This document shows, piece by piece, positions 8,364 to 16,520 of a DNA stretch of 64,000 bases. The notes under the pieces were generated by a model, which was given only the letters and a program-made list of their open reading frames with translations, was not told the origin of the DNA and ran no database searches. The number at the start of each line of letters is the position of its first letter. The first letter of the stretch is position 1. The stretch spans positions 2,418,001-2,482,000 of the forward strand of contig NZ_CP118270.1 in NCBI RefSeq assembly GCF_028771845.1. The letters run 5' to 3'. This stretch comes from Paenibacillus marchantiae (lineage in GTDB: Bacteria; Bacillota; Bacilli; Paenibacillales; Paenibacillaceae). The position numbers and the translations under genes are program-made.

Positions 8364-8507
8364 TTGAATCACTCCTCATTGGTAAGTGTTTGCTTTGAGG
8401 AACATTACACCCGGAAGGGACGATTGAATCGCAGAGATCAGTTTTACAGCTTTTCATCTTTGGCCTATGATATGATGAAACATGGATATATGAGGGAGGG
8501 ATTCCAA

Positions 8508-8789
8508 TTGGATTGGTTTACGCTGGGGAATATGATCACTCTAATCCGAATCGGGCAAAAAGCGTCTACGCCCGGGTTTTCCCGTACCGTTATTCGTCGT
8601 CCGGACGGGCTGTTCTGGGTAGGCGGGATATGGTCAGGACAGATTGTCCAGTTGCGGGACTATCTTTTCTCGGATATATGGACGATCTATGACGATGAGG
8701 AAACAGAGCAGTGGTTGGAATATCGTACGAAGATTGAACAGAAAGAGCGCGAAATGATTGAGAACCAGTTCGAAGATCTGCGCGGATAA
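8508..8789 (+). CDS. Small cytosolic protein, unknown, TTG start
   Basis: The 93-residue product begins with LDWFTLGNM and ends in a charged helix (EQKEREMIENQFEDLRG). A frame open from 8313 overlaps the opposite 53-residue gene and lacks a ribosome site. GAGGGAGGGA at 8492-8501 lies 6 nt before the TTG at 8508, so this start is chosen. No signal peptide or membrane span. Trp- and Arg-rich segments (RRPDGLFWVGG) suggest a small folded domain. Function unknown. Confidence 0.6.
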   Translation: MDWFTLGNMITLIRIGQKASTPGFSRTVIRRPDGLFWVGGIWSGQIVQLRDYLFSDIWTIYDDEETEQWLEYRTKIEQKEREMIENQFEDLRG

Positions 8790-8952
8790 TGGAGAAAACA
8801 CTCGGAATCTATCAAATAAATGGAAATAAAACTATAAATCTACTAAAATGTGAATTTTCATTTTCCTACAAGAAGGTGACACGTCAAACTGTGGCGAATG
8901 ATAAATGAGAGAACTTGGGGATAGAGAAAATAAGAACTTTGAGGTGCTGTGA

Positions 8953-10854
8953 ATGAAAAATGTGCCCAAAGCTATCATCATCTTATGGATAAGTATGTTG
9001 AATATTCTCTGCTTGCCGCATGATTTCGTCTCAGCGACTGCAGGAGAAGTTGACAAACCTGTATCCATTACGGGATGGGAAGTAAAATGGGGGAACGTAC
9101 ACGATCAGGGATTCATCAGTGAGGTTCAAGGTACGGAGGAGATCTGGGAGAAGCAAGGTTCTGAAAAGCTGGAATACAGCAGCGTAGAAGCTCCTTCGGG
9201 TTCCATGTGGACTCGTGTGACCATTCCTAAAATAAACGAAGATAGCTCAGCAATCCGTTTTGAGAATATTAAAGGGAACCACATTGTAATCTACTTGGAC
9301 GATCGTAGGGTATATGAGAATTATCATTACAATTATGATAACAACGCTGTGTTGTTACCCTTATCAAGTGAGAATTCAGGTGGAAAACTTTACGTATGGT
9401 CAGAGAATGAAAAAGGCAGACTTGGCATCTACGGAACGGTTCAGGTTGGGCCTTATGCTACATTACAGGAAAAGTACATTCACAATGGACTGCTTGATGT
9501 GATATTGGGAGCGACCTTTGTGTTCACGGCTCTAACGATGCTGAGTTGCACTTTTTTCCTGGGCAAATTCCATAAAGGGTTGTGGATTTCGCTATGTATC
9601 GTGATGGGTTCAATCGGAACGATGATTATCACCTATTCACAGTTTTTATATACGTTCTACCAGGTTTACGGTAATCTGTATTCCGTATTGTTTGACCTGG
9701 CTATGCTGATGGGCATGCCTGCACTCTGTTATTTTTTTGAACAAATTATCGGACCAGGTCGTTATGGCATCTTTACCAAACTAAGAAAATTCCAATTCAT
9801 CTATTCTGTAGTTGCTGTGGCTGCTCTGATGATTGATTTTATTTCAGGCGGTCAATGGGACATGCTCTATAGTTTGTTGGTTCAGAACGTGATTGGATTC
9901 GTTCTCGTAATCCTGTTGAGCATCTTAATGATCGGCACCATCTCCAAAGCGCTTCAACGGAGCCGGGAAGCTCTTTTGCTTGCTACGGGATTCGGCACAT
10001 TTGCCTTAATCAGTGTTGCTGAACTACTGTGGTATTACCAGCGTAATGGAACATATCATCTGATATGGTGGAAATGGTCCATGGTTGCTTTTATTATCTC
10101 ACTTATTGCCATACTGGGAAGCCGATTTGCTGAAAAACATACCAAAGTGCTTGAATACTCGAAAGAGTTGGAATTGTTCAATAATGAATTGCAACGATCC
10201 GAGAAAATGGAAATCATTAGCGAACTGGCGGCGTCGGTTGCTCATGAGGTTCGTAATCCGTTGCAGGTGACACGAGGATTCCTTCAGCTCATGACAGAGC
10301 AGGAAGACAACAAAAACAAGGGATATGTGCGGATTGCTTTGGAGGAGCTTGATCGGGCTTCCGGCATTATTACCGACTTCCTAACGTTTGCCAAACCGGA
10401 GTTCGATCATATTGTCTCTCTCAATATCGCGGATGAATTTAATCATATTGAAGGCATTCTTGTACCGATGGCTAATCTGGAAGGCGGTAAAATAACAACT
10501 GACATTCCGCCAGATCTATGGATTAGAGGGAACTCTTCCAAGTTCAAACAGGCTTTTATTAATATTATTAAGAATAGTATAGAAGCGCTGCAAGGACAGG
10601 GTCAGATTGATATTTGGGCCTATGCTCAGGATGGGGTTATCAAGGTACATGTTAGGGATAATGGTGAGGGCATGGATGAGGAAGCGCTGGTCCGGCTTGG
10701 GGAGCCTTATTTCTCGAACAAAATTAAGGGGACAGGCCTTGGCATGATGGTGACCTTCCGAATCGTTGAAGCCATGCATGGGCAGATCAGTTTTACAAGC
10801 ACAAAAGGGGTAGGAACAGAAGCCGTTGTATCTTTTGCCGCGTTCGTCGAATGA
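8953..10854 (+). CDS. Seven-span membrane sensor histidine kinase
   Basis: The 633-residue kinase has a signal peptide (1-28), an extracellular beta-rich domain (about 35-170) and seven spans (about 181-390). The cytosolic kinase follows: phospho-acceptor His431 in HEVRNP, N-box Asn541, G1 box DNGEGM (569-574) and G2 box GTGLGM (593-598). The layout is like 7TMR-DISM receptors, with a KinB/ComP-like cytosolic half that lacks PAS or HAMP domains. No response regulator gene is beside it. Its 3' end faces the peptide and ComQ-like genes 77 bp away, which raises the possibility that it senses their product. The start follows a GAGGTG site. Confidence 0.88.
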   Translation: MKNVPKAIIILWISMLNILCLPHDFVSATAGEVDKPVSITGWEVKWGNVHDQGFISEVQGTEEIWEKQGSEKLEYSSVEAPSGSMWTRVTIPKINEDSSAIRFENIKGNHIVIYLDDRRVYENYHYNYDNNAVLLPLSSENSGGKLYVWSENEKGRLGIYGTVQVGPYATLQEKYIHNGLLDVILGATFVFTALTMLSCTFFLGKFHKGLWISLCIVMGSIGTMIITYSQFLYTFYQVYGNLYSVLFDLAMLMGMPALCYFFEQIIGPGRYGIFTKLRKFQFIYSVVAVAALMIDFISGGQWDMLYSLLVQNVIGFVLVILLSILMIGTISKALQRSREALLLATGFGTFALISVAELLWYYQRNGTYHLIWWKWSMVAFIISLIAILGSRFAEKHTKVLEYSKELELFNNELQRSEKMEIISELAASVAHEVRNPLQVTRGFLQLMTEQEDNKNKGYVRIALEELDRASGIITDFLTFAKPEFDHIVSLNIADEFNHIEGILVPMANLEGGKITTDIPPDLWIRGNSSKFKQAFINIIKNSIEALQGQGQIDIWAYAQDGVIKVHVRDNGEGMDEEALVRLGEPYFSNKIKGTGLGMMVTFRIVEAMHGQISFTSTKGVGTEAVVSFAAFVE

Positions 10855-10931
10855 CGAGCGGTAGAAGTGTACGATGGCTTTTTTGTTCGCTACCCCTTGT
10901 GCCGTTCAATTACATATTCAATCTAATCCGT

Positions 10932-11174
10932 TTAGCTTCTCCACGGTCCGCAATTTACGTCATAATCCACTTTGGCTGGATTGGGAGGAATTACGAGAAC
11001 GTAGTCGTTCTGTTGTTCTTCAACGGTACGGACTTGAATGTGTTCAGGAATATCAATGCCAAATGCTTCGCGAAGCGCTTGCTTTGGGTTGGAGTGCAGT
11101 TGTTGTCTGAAGTGCTCATCGGTCCAGGCCTTTTCAATAATATCCTCGTGCAACGTTTTCTCTGATACCATCAT
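10932..11174 (-). CDS. NHLP-leader peptide precursor (candidate RiPP or pheromone)
   Basis: The 80-residue product matches nitrile-hydratase-like leader peptides: KAWTDEHFRQQLHSNP, then ALREAFGIDIPE, a VRTVEE strand and YVLVIPP closing the leader. What follows is a 16-residue tail ending NCGPWRS, with one Cys and a Trp third from the end. NHLP leaders precede ribosomally made, modified peptides. A Trp at this position recalls ComX pheromones, which ComQ prenylates on Trp. The start is set at 11174 because GAAGGGA lies 8-9 nt upstream; the longer 86-residue frame has no site. It lies 54 bp after the ComQ-like gene on the same strand. Modification is inferred, not seen. Confidence 0.75.
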   Translation of the reverse strand: MMVSEKTLHEDIIEKAWTDEHFRQQLHSNPKQALREAFGIDIPEHIQVRTVEEQQNDYVLVIPPNPAKVDYDVNCGPWRS

Positions 11175-11228
11175 CGTCAACATTCCCTTCATATTTAAAA
11201 TTCAACTGTACCAGCTCTTCTTTTGTGG

Positions 11229-12176
11229 TTAGGACAAATGTTGTTTCTCGCTGATCCAGTAATGAAACCCGCCTTGAAGAAGCACTTTTTTGTGTTGTTC
11301 AATGTCCTGAACAGTTTGTCCCAGAATGCCGCATAAGTAAGAATTAAACGCTTCGAGATGCGAAATTCCCGAGTTAGAAGATGTTAGTCTGATGTTATAT
11401 TGCTGAGCAATGTCTACATAGGAGTTCATCAATTGAGTATTGTATACATTATCATGTACACATTCGCTTACAGGATGAGCCGGGTAATTATGTTCCAGTG
11501 CTGCGGATATGTGGGAGAGGAAGCTGTTGTAATTTCCATGCACAGCATCTTGTTTGGTGTCTGTGAAGTCATCTGTCATCTGGAGAGTCATCAGTGCAAT
11601 GTTGACGGCAGAACATACCGGAGTGATACGATGCTCCTGTTCCAAAAGAAGCAGTGAGCCAGCAGCTCCAAGCAGAAGTGGGGCAGCTTTTTGGGCGATT
11701 AATAGCGGGCTTCTCTTGAAATAATCGATGGAGTTCTCACCGGTGACGCTCATGGCCCAATCCTCCACATACTGTCTGAAATACGTCCAGAACGGGGAAG
11801 AAAGGCTGAATAGCTCTGAATAGGCACAGATCGCATCCACGTAGTAAAGATTACCCAGTGATAATTTCAGTGTCACATCTTCTGGCTGTTCGTCCATAAC
11901 TTCATCCTGATTCAGAAAATATAGCATATGCAGGAGACAAGCAGTACTCAGTTTGTGTGCCTTCTCTGGAGGTAGACCATCCGAGAGTTGCATCCACAAT
12001 GGAATAATGTAGCCAATGTAACTGTGACCCGAATCTCGTAACAAAGGATTGACCAAATGAAGTTGTTCTAGTGCATGTTCTGACATTGGTTCAGGATATT
12101 TCTGTACCAGCTGCTCTGCTGCAGCGAACACCACCTCCACATCGGATCTAAACGGATCAAACCATTCTCTCCGCAT
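11229..12176 (-). CDS. Class I isoprenoid-synthase-fold protein, ComQ-like
   Basis: The 315-residue, mostly helical protein has two Asp-rich motifs expected of the trans-isoprenyl synthase fold: DEVMDE at 91-96 (first, non-canonical) and LQMTDDFTD at 198-206 (second, like the QxxDDxxD motif). They would bind Mg and a prenyl diphosphate. Its length and its position before a short peptide gene resemble ComQ, which prenylates ComX. A terpene cyclase or diphosphate synthase remains possible. There is no membrane span. The ribosome site (GAAGGG) is rather far from the ATG, so the start could be slightly off. It is the likely first gene of an operon with the precursor. Confidence 0.65.
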   Translation of the reverse strand: MRREWFDPFRSDVEVVFAAAEQLVQKYPEPMSEHALEQLHLVNPLLRDSGHSYIGYIIPLWMQLSDGLPPEKAHKLSTACLLHMLYFLNQDEVMDEQPEDVTLKLSLGNLYYVDAICAYSELFSLSSPFWTYFRQYVEDWAMSVTGENSIDYFKRSPLLIAQKAAPLLLGAAGSLLLLEQEHRITPVCSAVNIALMTLQMTDDFTDTKQDAVHGNYNSFLSHISAALEHNYPAHPVSECVHDNVYNTQLMNSYVDIAQQYNIRLTSSNSGISHLEAFNSYLCGILGQTVQDIEQHKKVLLQGGFHYWISEKQHLS

Positions 12177-12284
12177 CGTTTGGTTACGCCCTTCCCAAAA
12201 TAAAGTAATAAGGACTATTCGACTAGATCATGAAGTTACTTCCAGTATACCGGAAATGAATTGAAAAAAATAGGAGGTTTTGTG

Positions 12285-12356
12285 ATGAATTGTGAAAAAA
12301 ACAATGACATTTTGTATTTTTATGGCATAAAAAAGCGGAAGTTAGGCTCAAACTAA
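12285..12356 (+). CDS. Possible 23-residue peptide with a strong ribosome site
   Basis: ATG 12285 follows TAGGAGG with good spacing and opens a 23-codon frame (starts MNCEKNNDILYFYG) ending at 12354-12356, 39 bp before the start of the next gene. It could be a leader peptide for the secreted protein downstream or a chance frame. No homologue known to me. Confidence 0.3.
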   Translation: MNCEKNNDILYFYGIKKRKLGSN

Positions 12357-12395
12357 GAGAGCACAGGATTTTGACATATGAAAGGAAGAAGAGAA

Positions 12396-13130
12396 ATGAA
12401 ATACAGATGGAAAAAATGGATGGCAGCCGGACTGGCAGCCGTATTTATAACAGCATCAACCGGCTATACGGCATCCGCTGATCCAAATGGATCTGTTGAG
12501 GATCATGTGGCGACACCATCTTCCTCCTCAAACCAGACCAAGCCATGCATGCAAGCAGGTCATGGCCTGTTTATGATTGGAGAAACCGCGGACCTGCTCG
12601 GTATTGGGCTCCGTGATTTAAAGGAACAGATGGAGCTTGGCAAAACGTTGACTCAGATTGCCAAGGAGCGCAAGGGACTTAGTGAAAATCAATTGTTGGA
12701 GAAGCTGAAGCCCTCGCTCTCTCAGCGATTGGATAAAGCAGCCGAAGAAGGCTGTCTCACGAAAGAGCAGGCAGCAGCAGCCAAAGCAGGAATGGATACC
12801 AAGCTGAAGAAGGTAATTAACACACCACTGCGGGAATTAAGACGTGAGTTCGCTCACCACGGCAACAGACGTCCGATGATGGACAAGGGGGCTATTGCAC
12901 GCTTTATCGGCATCACCCCGGAGCAGCTCCATCAGCAGCTTCAAAGCGGGAAATCACTGGCTGAGATTGCTCAGGCAAAAGGCATCAGTGAAACGCAACT
13001 GGTAGACAAGCTGAAGGAGCAGTTGACGGGTGACCTGAAAAGGTTCGTTAATCAGAAGGGCAATGCACATCAAGCTCCTGGTCCTCACGAACCTGTACCC
13101 GGTCGATCCGCTTCAACAGAAGTGAAGTGA
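12396..13130 (+). CDS. Secreted protein with two helical repeat modules
   Basis: The 244-residue product has a signal peptide (cleavage near TASA at about residue 26). Two related modules follow, at about 50-135 and 160-215, each with the pattern GxxxxxLxxxLxxGKxLxxIAxxKGxSExQLxxKLK. The repeat predicts short helical pairs; proteins with this repeat are secreted and of unknown role. AAGGAAG lies 7 nt before ATG 12396, so the upstream ATG at 12378 is not used. A terminator shared with the convergent acyltransferase follows. Confidence 0.7.
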   Translation: MKYRWKKWMAAGLAAVFITASTGYTASADPNGSVEDHVATPSSSSNQTKPCMQAGHGLFMIGETADLLGIGLRDLKEQMELGKTLTQIAKERKGLSENQLLEKLKPSLSQRLDKAAEEGCLTKEQAAAAKAGMDTKLKKVINTPLRELRREFAHHGNRRPMMDKGAIARFIGITPEQLHQQLQSGKSLAEIAQAKGISETQLVDKLKEQLTGDLKRFVNQKGNAHQAPGPHEPVPGRSASTEVK

Positions 13131-13131
13131 C

Positions 13132-13165
13132 AAAGAGCGTCTTCCACGAAGGGAGACGCTTTTTC
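13132..13165. terminator. Bidirectional intrinsic terminator
   Basis: AAAGAGCGTCTTCC pairs with GGGAGACGCTTTTT around a 5-nt loop between convergent genes. Confidence 0.85.
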
Positions 13166-13180
13166 TATATTCGACTAGAA

Positions 13181-14431
13181 TTAGCTGGTTTCCGGACTGC
13201 GGTTTGCGCTAGCTGACGGATTGCGCTCCGGTGAACTTGTTCTGCTCGCAGAAATAGTATCATGCAAACGGGGACTTAGGCGTTTCTTCCGTTGTAATCC
13301 TATGGTGAAGCGTGAACCAGGAAGTTGGGAAAGTCCCCAACTGATTGCAAGGGACGTTGCTACGGTAACAAGAAACGAAAGCAATGTTATCGGTAGATGC
13401 CATCCGGTTAGTGTAAGTGGCCGGGTAATATACGCAATGCAATAGATAACCAGTGCATGAACCAGATAGCCACCAAAGGAATATCGGCCAATCCACGTCA
13501 GGAGACGCTGAAATGGTGTATCTTTGCCTCGCAGCAGTACAAGGAACCCATAGAACATGAACATCTGAGCCATGATGATGATGAATGTCGTGGGCTTCAG
13601 ATAGGTTGAGATATTCAGATTAACGACATCGCTTGATCCCCGCAGCACATCATATCCAAGCCAGATGTACATGCCGATAAACAGACAGACCATCCAGGGC
13701 AATACCTTTGCAGTCCAACTTCTCCAACTATCCACTGACCAGGCACAGACTGCCCCCAGCAAAAAGTAAAACCAGTACATAACCCATGAATAAGAGCGAT
13801 ATTGCAGCAAACCCGACCAGGGTTGGGGTAAGGAAGCTGTCCACCCGCCCATATCGTAGTAGGACCATTTCATAAGTAAAGTGTATAATGCCATCCCAAT
13901 GAGAATCAGCGTGATGACGGATTGCATCGGGGTGAAGCGTGTACCTTTTTCAATACGTTTCTGAATGAACTTGGCTCCCGCAAGAAACAGGGGAAACAGA
14001 ATATAGAACTGAAACACCATAATCACAAACCACAGATGATATCCCGTCTGGGGGAGGAATAGTTCACGAACAAAACTCCGGAAGTCTGGCATACCCGAAA
14101 TCCAGAACTCAGGGGTGAATATCCGGACAAATAACCAATAGATGAACGTCCATACCACAAAGGGCACATAGATATCTCCAAACCGCTTACGGATAAAACG
14201 GGGGTAATCCGGTTTGGTGTGACTATGATGATAGAACAGCATTACACCGGACAGAAAGACAAATGTCGGCGTACCAAAACGAGTCAGATGATAAATCATG
14301 GTCAGCATGATGGAATCGGGTTGTTCAATATCGGCGCGATATATATATTCTGCGATGTTATGCTGCATCACAATGGCGAGAAATGCAAGGCCGCGCAGTT
14401 GAGTCCATTCCACGATTCGCGGTTTATTCAC
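13181..14431 (-). CDS. Membrane acyltransferase, OafA/Acyl_transf_3 family
   Basis: This 416-residue protein has about ten membrane spans. The N-terminus (RIVEWTQLRGLAFLAIVMQH) carries the family Arg-Gly pattern and the conserved His that is part of the active site. The family moves acetyl or other acyl groups onto cell-surface sugars or peptidoglycan. The start codon is GTG with AGGAGG upstream. The C-terminal 40 residues are Ser/Arg/Pro-rich and probably unstructured. The substrate cannot be judged. It is divergently placed from no obvious partner. Confidence 0.82.
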   Translation of the reverse strand: MNKPRIVEWTQLRGLAFLAIVMQHNIAEYIYRADIEQPDSIMLTMIYHLTRFGTPTFVFLSGVMLFYHHSHTKPDYPRFIRKRFGDIYVPFVVWTFIYWLFVRIFTPEFWISGMPDFRSFVRELFLPQTGYHLWFVIMVFQFYILFPLFLAGAKFIQKRIEKGTRFTPMQSVITLILIGMALYTLLMKWSYYDMGGWTASLPQPWSGLLQYRSYSWVMYWFYFLLGAVCAWSVDSWRSWTAKVLPWMVCLFIGMYIWLGYDVLRGSSDVVNLNISTYLKPTTFIIIMAQMFMFYGFLVLLRGKDTPFQRLLTWIGRYSFGGYLVHALVIYCIAYITRPLTLTGWHLPITLLSFLVTVATSLAISWGLSQLPGSRFTIGLQRKKRLSPRLHDTISASRTSSPERNPSASANRSPETS

Positions 14432-14520
14432 GTGTATTCCTCCTTCGTGTAACCGGAATTCATCATTTAAGGGTACCTGTTGAACATTAAGGCTGCATTA
14501 AATGGGGAAAATAGGTACAA

Positions 14521-14547
14521 AAAAAAGATGGCGGCAGCCATCTTTTT
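14521..14547 (-). terminator. Intrinsic terminator of the LCP gene
   Basis: AAAAGATGGC pairs with GCCATCTTTT around a 4-nt loop. On the minus strand it ends in a T run, 48 bp past the LCP stop. Confidence 0.85.
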
Positions 14548-14594
14548 AATCGGAGCATCATTGCGATACCTGCCTCATTTTGTTTCCATTCCAT

Positions 14595-15584
14595 TTAGTT
14601 TAAGTCTGGTACTTTTGTTGATTCATCCTCTGAGGATTTCGCATCTTCCTCAAACAAATTCTGAATGTATGCTTGGAGTTTCGGTTTATTCACACCGAGT
14701 ACTTGGGCAGAACCTGCAAGTTCATTGGTAAGCAACTTGTTAGGAGGGATCTGCTGTTTATCGATTTCATTTACGTTAATATCGAATCCGAGCGAAGCTA
14801 ATTTTAACATCTGTGTTGGACTGAGGTCTGTCTCGATATATGGAGCGACAGCTTCCAATATTTCAGGAATCTTGAAGAGTGACGTAGTGCTTTGCATCTT
14901 CTTAGCCAGCTCAGTCATGAAAATCCGCTGCCGCTCGGTACGCGTAAAGTCTGATGTGGCATCATGCCGGAATCGCACATATTGGAGGGCGGTCTTACCG
15001 TCCATGTGCTGAAGTCCTTTTTTGAGATCAATATCGTACATATGTTTATCTGCTTTGCTGGTATAATACATGTCTTTCTCCACATCAATATCGATCCCGT
15101 CGACAGCATCAACCAGCGCCATGAATCCGATAAAATCGGTATACACGTAGTGCTGGATAGGGATGCCGAGCAAGTCACCGACCGTTTGTTTGGTTAATTC
15201 CGCTCCGCCGTAGGAGAAGGCCGCGTTGAGTCTGCTCTTTCCGTGTCCCGGAATATCAACATATGTATCACGCAGAACAGAGAAGAGATGGGCTTTCTTG
15301 GATACCGGATCAATGGAAGCGACCATGACCGAATCTGAACGGCCAGCATCATCTCCCCTGGTGTCACCTCCAAGCAGCAAAATGTTAACTCGTTCCTTCC
15401 CTTCCCATTTAGGAATAGGGGTGGTTGGATTGTCCGTATTTTGGTTTGTTTCAGAAGTGGAAGTCTCGGAAGCGGTTGAGATGCTATTGGCAAAATGAAC
15501 GATCGAGTATCCGTAATATACAATGACACCGGTTATGGCAAGTGCCAGGGTTAGGGATGTCCCCCATAACCATTTCTTAAGCAT
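14595..15584 (-). CDS. LytR-CpsA-Psr (LCP) cell-wall glycopolymer ligase
   Basis: The 329-residue protein has one N-terminal span (about 5-28), a Ser/Thr-rich stalk and an LCP domain at about 65-220. Signature parts are LLLGGDTRG with DAGRSDSVMV, SVLRDTYVDIPG, and the QYVRFRHDATSDFTRTERQR block with the Arg residues that hold the pyrophosphate of the lipid-linked substrate. LCP enzymes attach teichoic acids or other polymers to peptidoglycan outside the cell. The ATG at 15582-15584 is chosen because AAAGGTG lies 6 nt before it; the in-frame GTG three codons earlier overlaps that site. Confidence 0.9.
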   Translation of the reverse strand: MLKKWLWGTSLTLALAITGVIVYYGYSIVHFANSISTASETSTSETNQNTDNPTTPIPKWEGKERVNILLLGGDTRGDDAGRSDSVMVASIDPVSKKAHLFSVLRDTYVDIPGHGKSRLNAAFSYGGAELTKQTVGDLLGIPIQHYVYTDFIGFMALVDAVDGIDIDVEKDMYYTSKADKHMYDIDLKKGLQHMDGKTALQYVRFRHDATSDFTRTERQRIFMTELAKKMQSTTSLFKIPEILEAVAPYIETDLSPTQMLKLASLGFDINVNEIDKQQIPPNKLLTNELAGSAQVLGVNKPKLQAYIQNLFEEDAKSSEDESTKVPDLN

Positions 15585-15768
15585 AATCTTCACCTTTCTA
15601 TGAATGAACTATTATGTAACCCAAACTAGTTTAACAAAAAGTAAGAGAAATGTCCTCTTTGATTTCGAAAGTTCGGTTACCAGGCGACATATTTGACAAA
15701 TAGTTAGTGTATATTTATTATGTAAAAAATAATCGTGATTTGTGTAATGGAGGTATTAAACGACTGTT

Positions 15769-16320
15769 ATGAATCAATCTGTATTTAATTGGATCAACCA
15801 GTTTGCAGACCGAATTCCGTTTCTGGACTGGTTTATGATTACATCAGCTGAATATGCGGTTTGGGTTATGATAGGGCTTCTTGTGATTGTGTGGTTTCTT
15901 GGCAATCCGTCGAAGCAACGAATTGTGTTTTATGCGTGTGTAGCTTCGATTGTAGCACTTGTTTTGACAAAATGGGGAATTTCACCTGTGGTAGGTCATC
16001 CAAGGCCGTTCATGGAAGGCACGGTGCATCAACTGGTTCCTCATGTACCAGATCCATCATTTCCAAGTAAACATGCTTCCTTTGTATTCGCGCTCGCTGC
16101 AGCTTCGTTTTTTATCGGGCGTCGCTTCGGTATGTGGATGCTGTTGCTTGCTGTGCTGACAGGAGTGTCGCGTGTCTATGTAGGTGTACATTATCCTGGA
16201 GATATTCTGGGCGGATTCATTCTAGGTAGCCTGGTCAGTGTGATCTTGATCGCTACGCGTAATTATACCAAGTCGATTCCCGATTTCTTCATTAACATTC
16301 ATCGGCGGATTTTCCGTTAG
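15769..16320 (+). CDS. bcrC: Undecaprenyl-diphosphatase, PAP2 family (BcrC-like)
   Basis: The 183-residue membrane protein has the three phosphatase signatures of the PAP2 fold: KWGISPVVGHPRPF (about 66-79), PSKHASF (about 98-104) and SRVYVGVHYPGD (about 128-139). Length and order match Bacillus BcrC, which recycles the C55 carrier lipid during wall synthesis and gives bacitracin tolerance. The GGAGG site is about 15 nt from the ATG, longer than usual, but no better start exists. It is divergent from the LCP gene, another wall gene. A terminator follows. Confidence 0.82.
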   Translation: MNQSVFNWINQFADRIPFLDWFMITSAEYAVWVMIGLLVIVWFLGNPSKQRIVFYACVASIVALVLTKWGISPVVGHPRPFMEGTVHQLVPHVPDPSFPSKHASFVFALAAASFFIGRRFGMWMLLLAVLTGVSRVYVGVHYPGDILGGFILGSLVSVILIATRNYTKSIPDFFINIHRRIFR

Positions 16321-16365
16321 AAACAGTTGAATATAATAGGGATCAGAAGAGAAGTATCGGATACG

Positions 16366-16409
16366 AGAGCCTTAAGTTTTTGGTGAGCCAAAGACTTAAG
16401 GCTTTTTTG
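16366..16409 (+). terminator. Intrinsic terminator of the bcrC-like gene
   Basis: GCCTTAAGT (16369-16377) pairs with ACTTAAGGC (16394-16402), followed by six T. Confidence 0.85.
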
Positions 16410-16429
16410 TGTTTATTTCGAAGTTAACT

Positions 16430-16457
16430 GAAATTTACAAAAATTGAATTCCGATAT
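16430..16457 (+). promoter_or_regulatory. Possible sigma-D (motility) promoter
   Basis: GAAA, then 16 nt, then TCCGATAT is close to the sigma-D pattern TAAA-N15-GCCGATAT (one mismatch in the -10, one in the -35). It lies 63 bp before a chemoreceptor gene, the class of gene sigma-D drives in Bacillus. Confidence 0.45.
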
Positions 16458-16520
16458 CTACAATTCATGACGATACGTGTCGATATACTATAAATATGTA
16501 CTAGTTGAGGAGTGGGGAAC

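Noticed and set aside
10850..10931. Terminator between the sensor kinase and the peptide gene
   Set aside because: No convincing stem with a T run was found; the weak GGTAG/CTACC pairing is too short.
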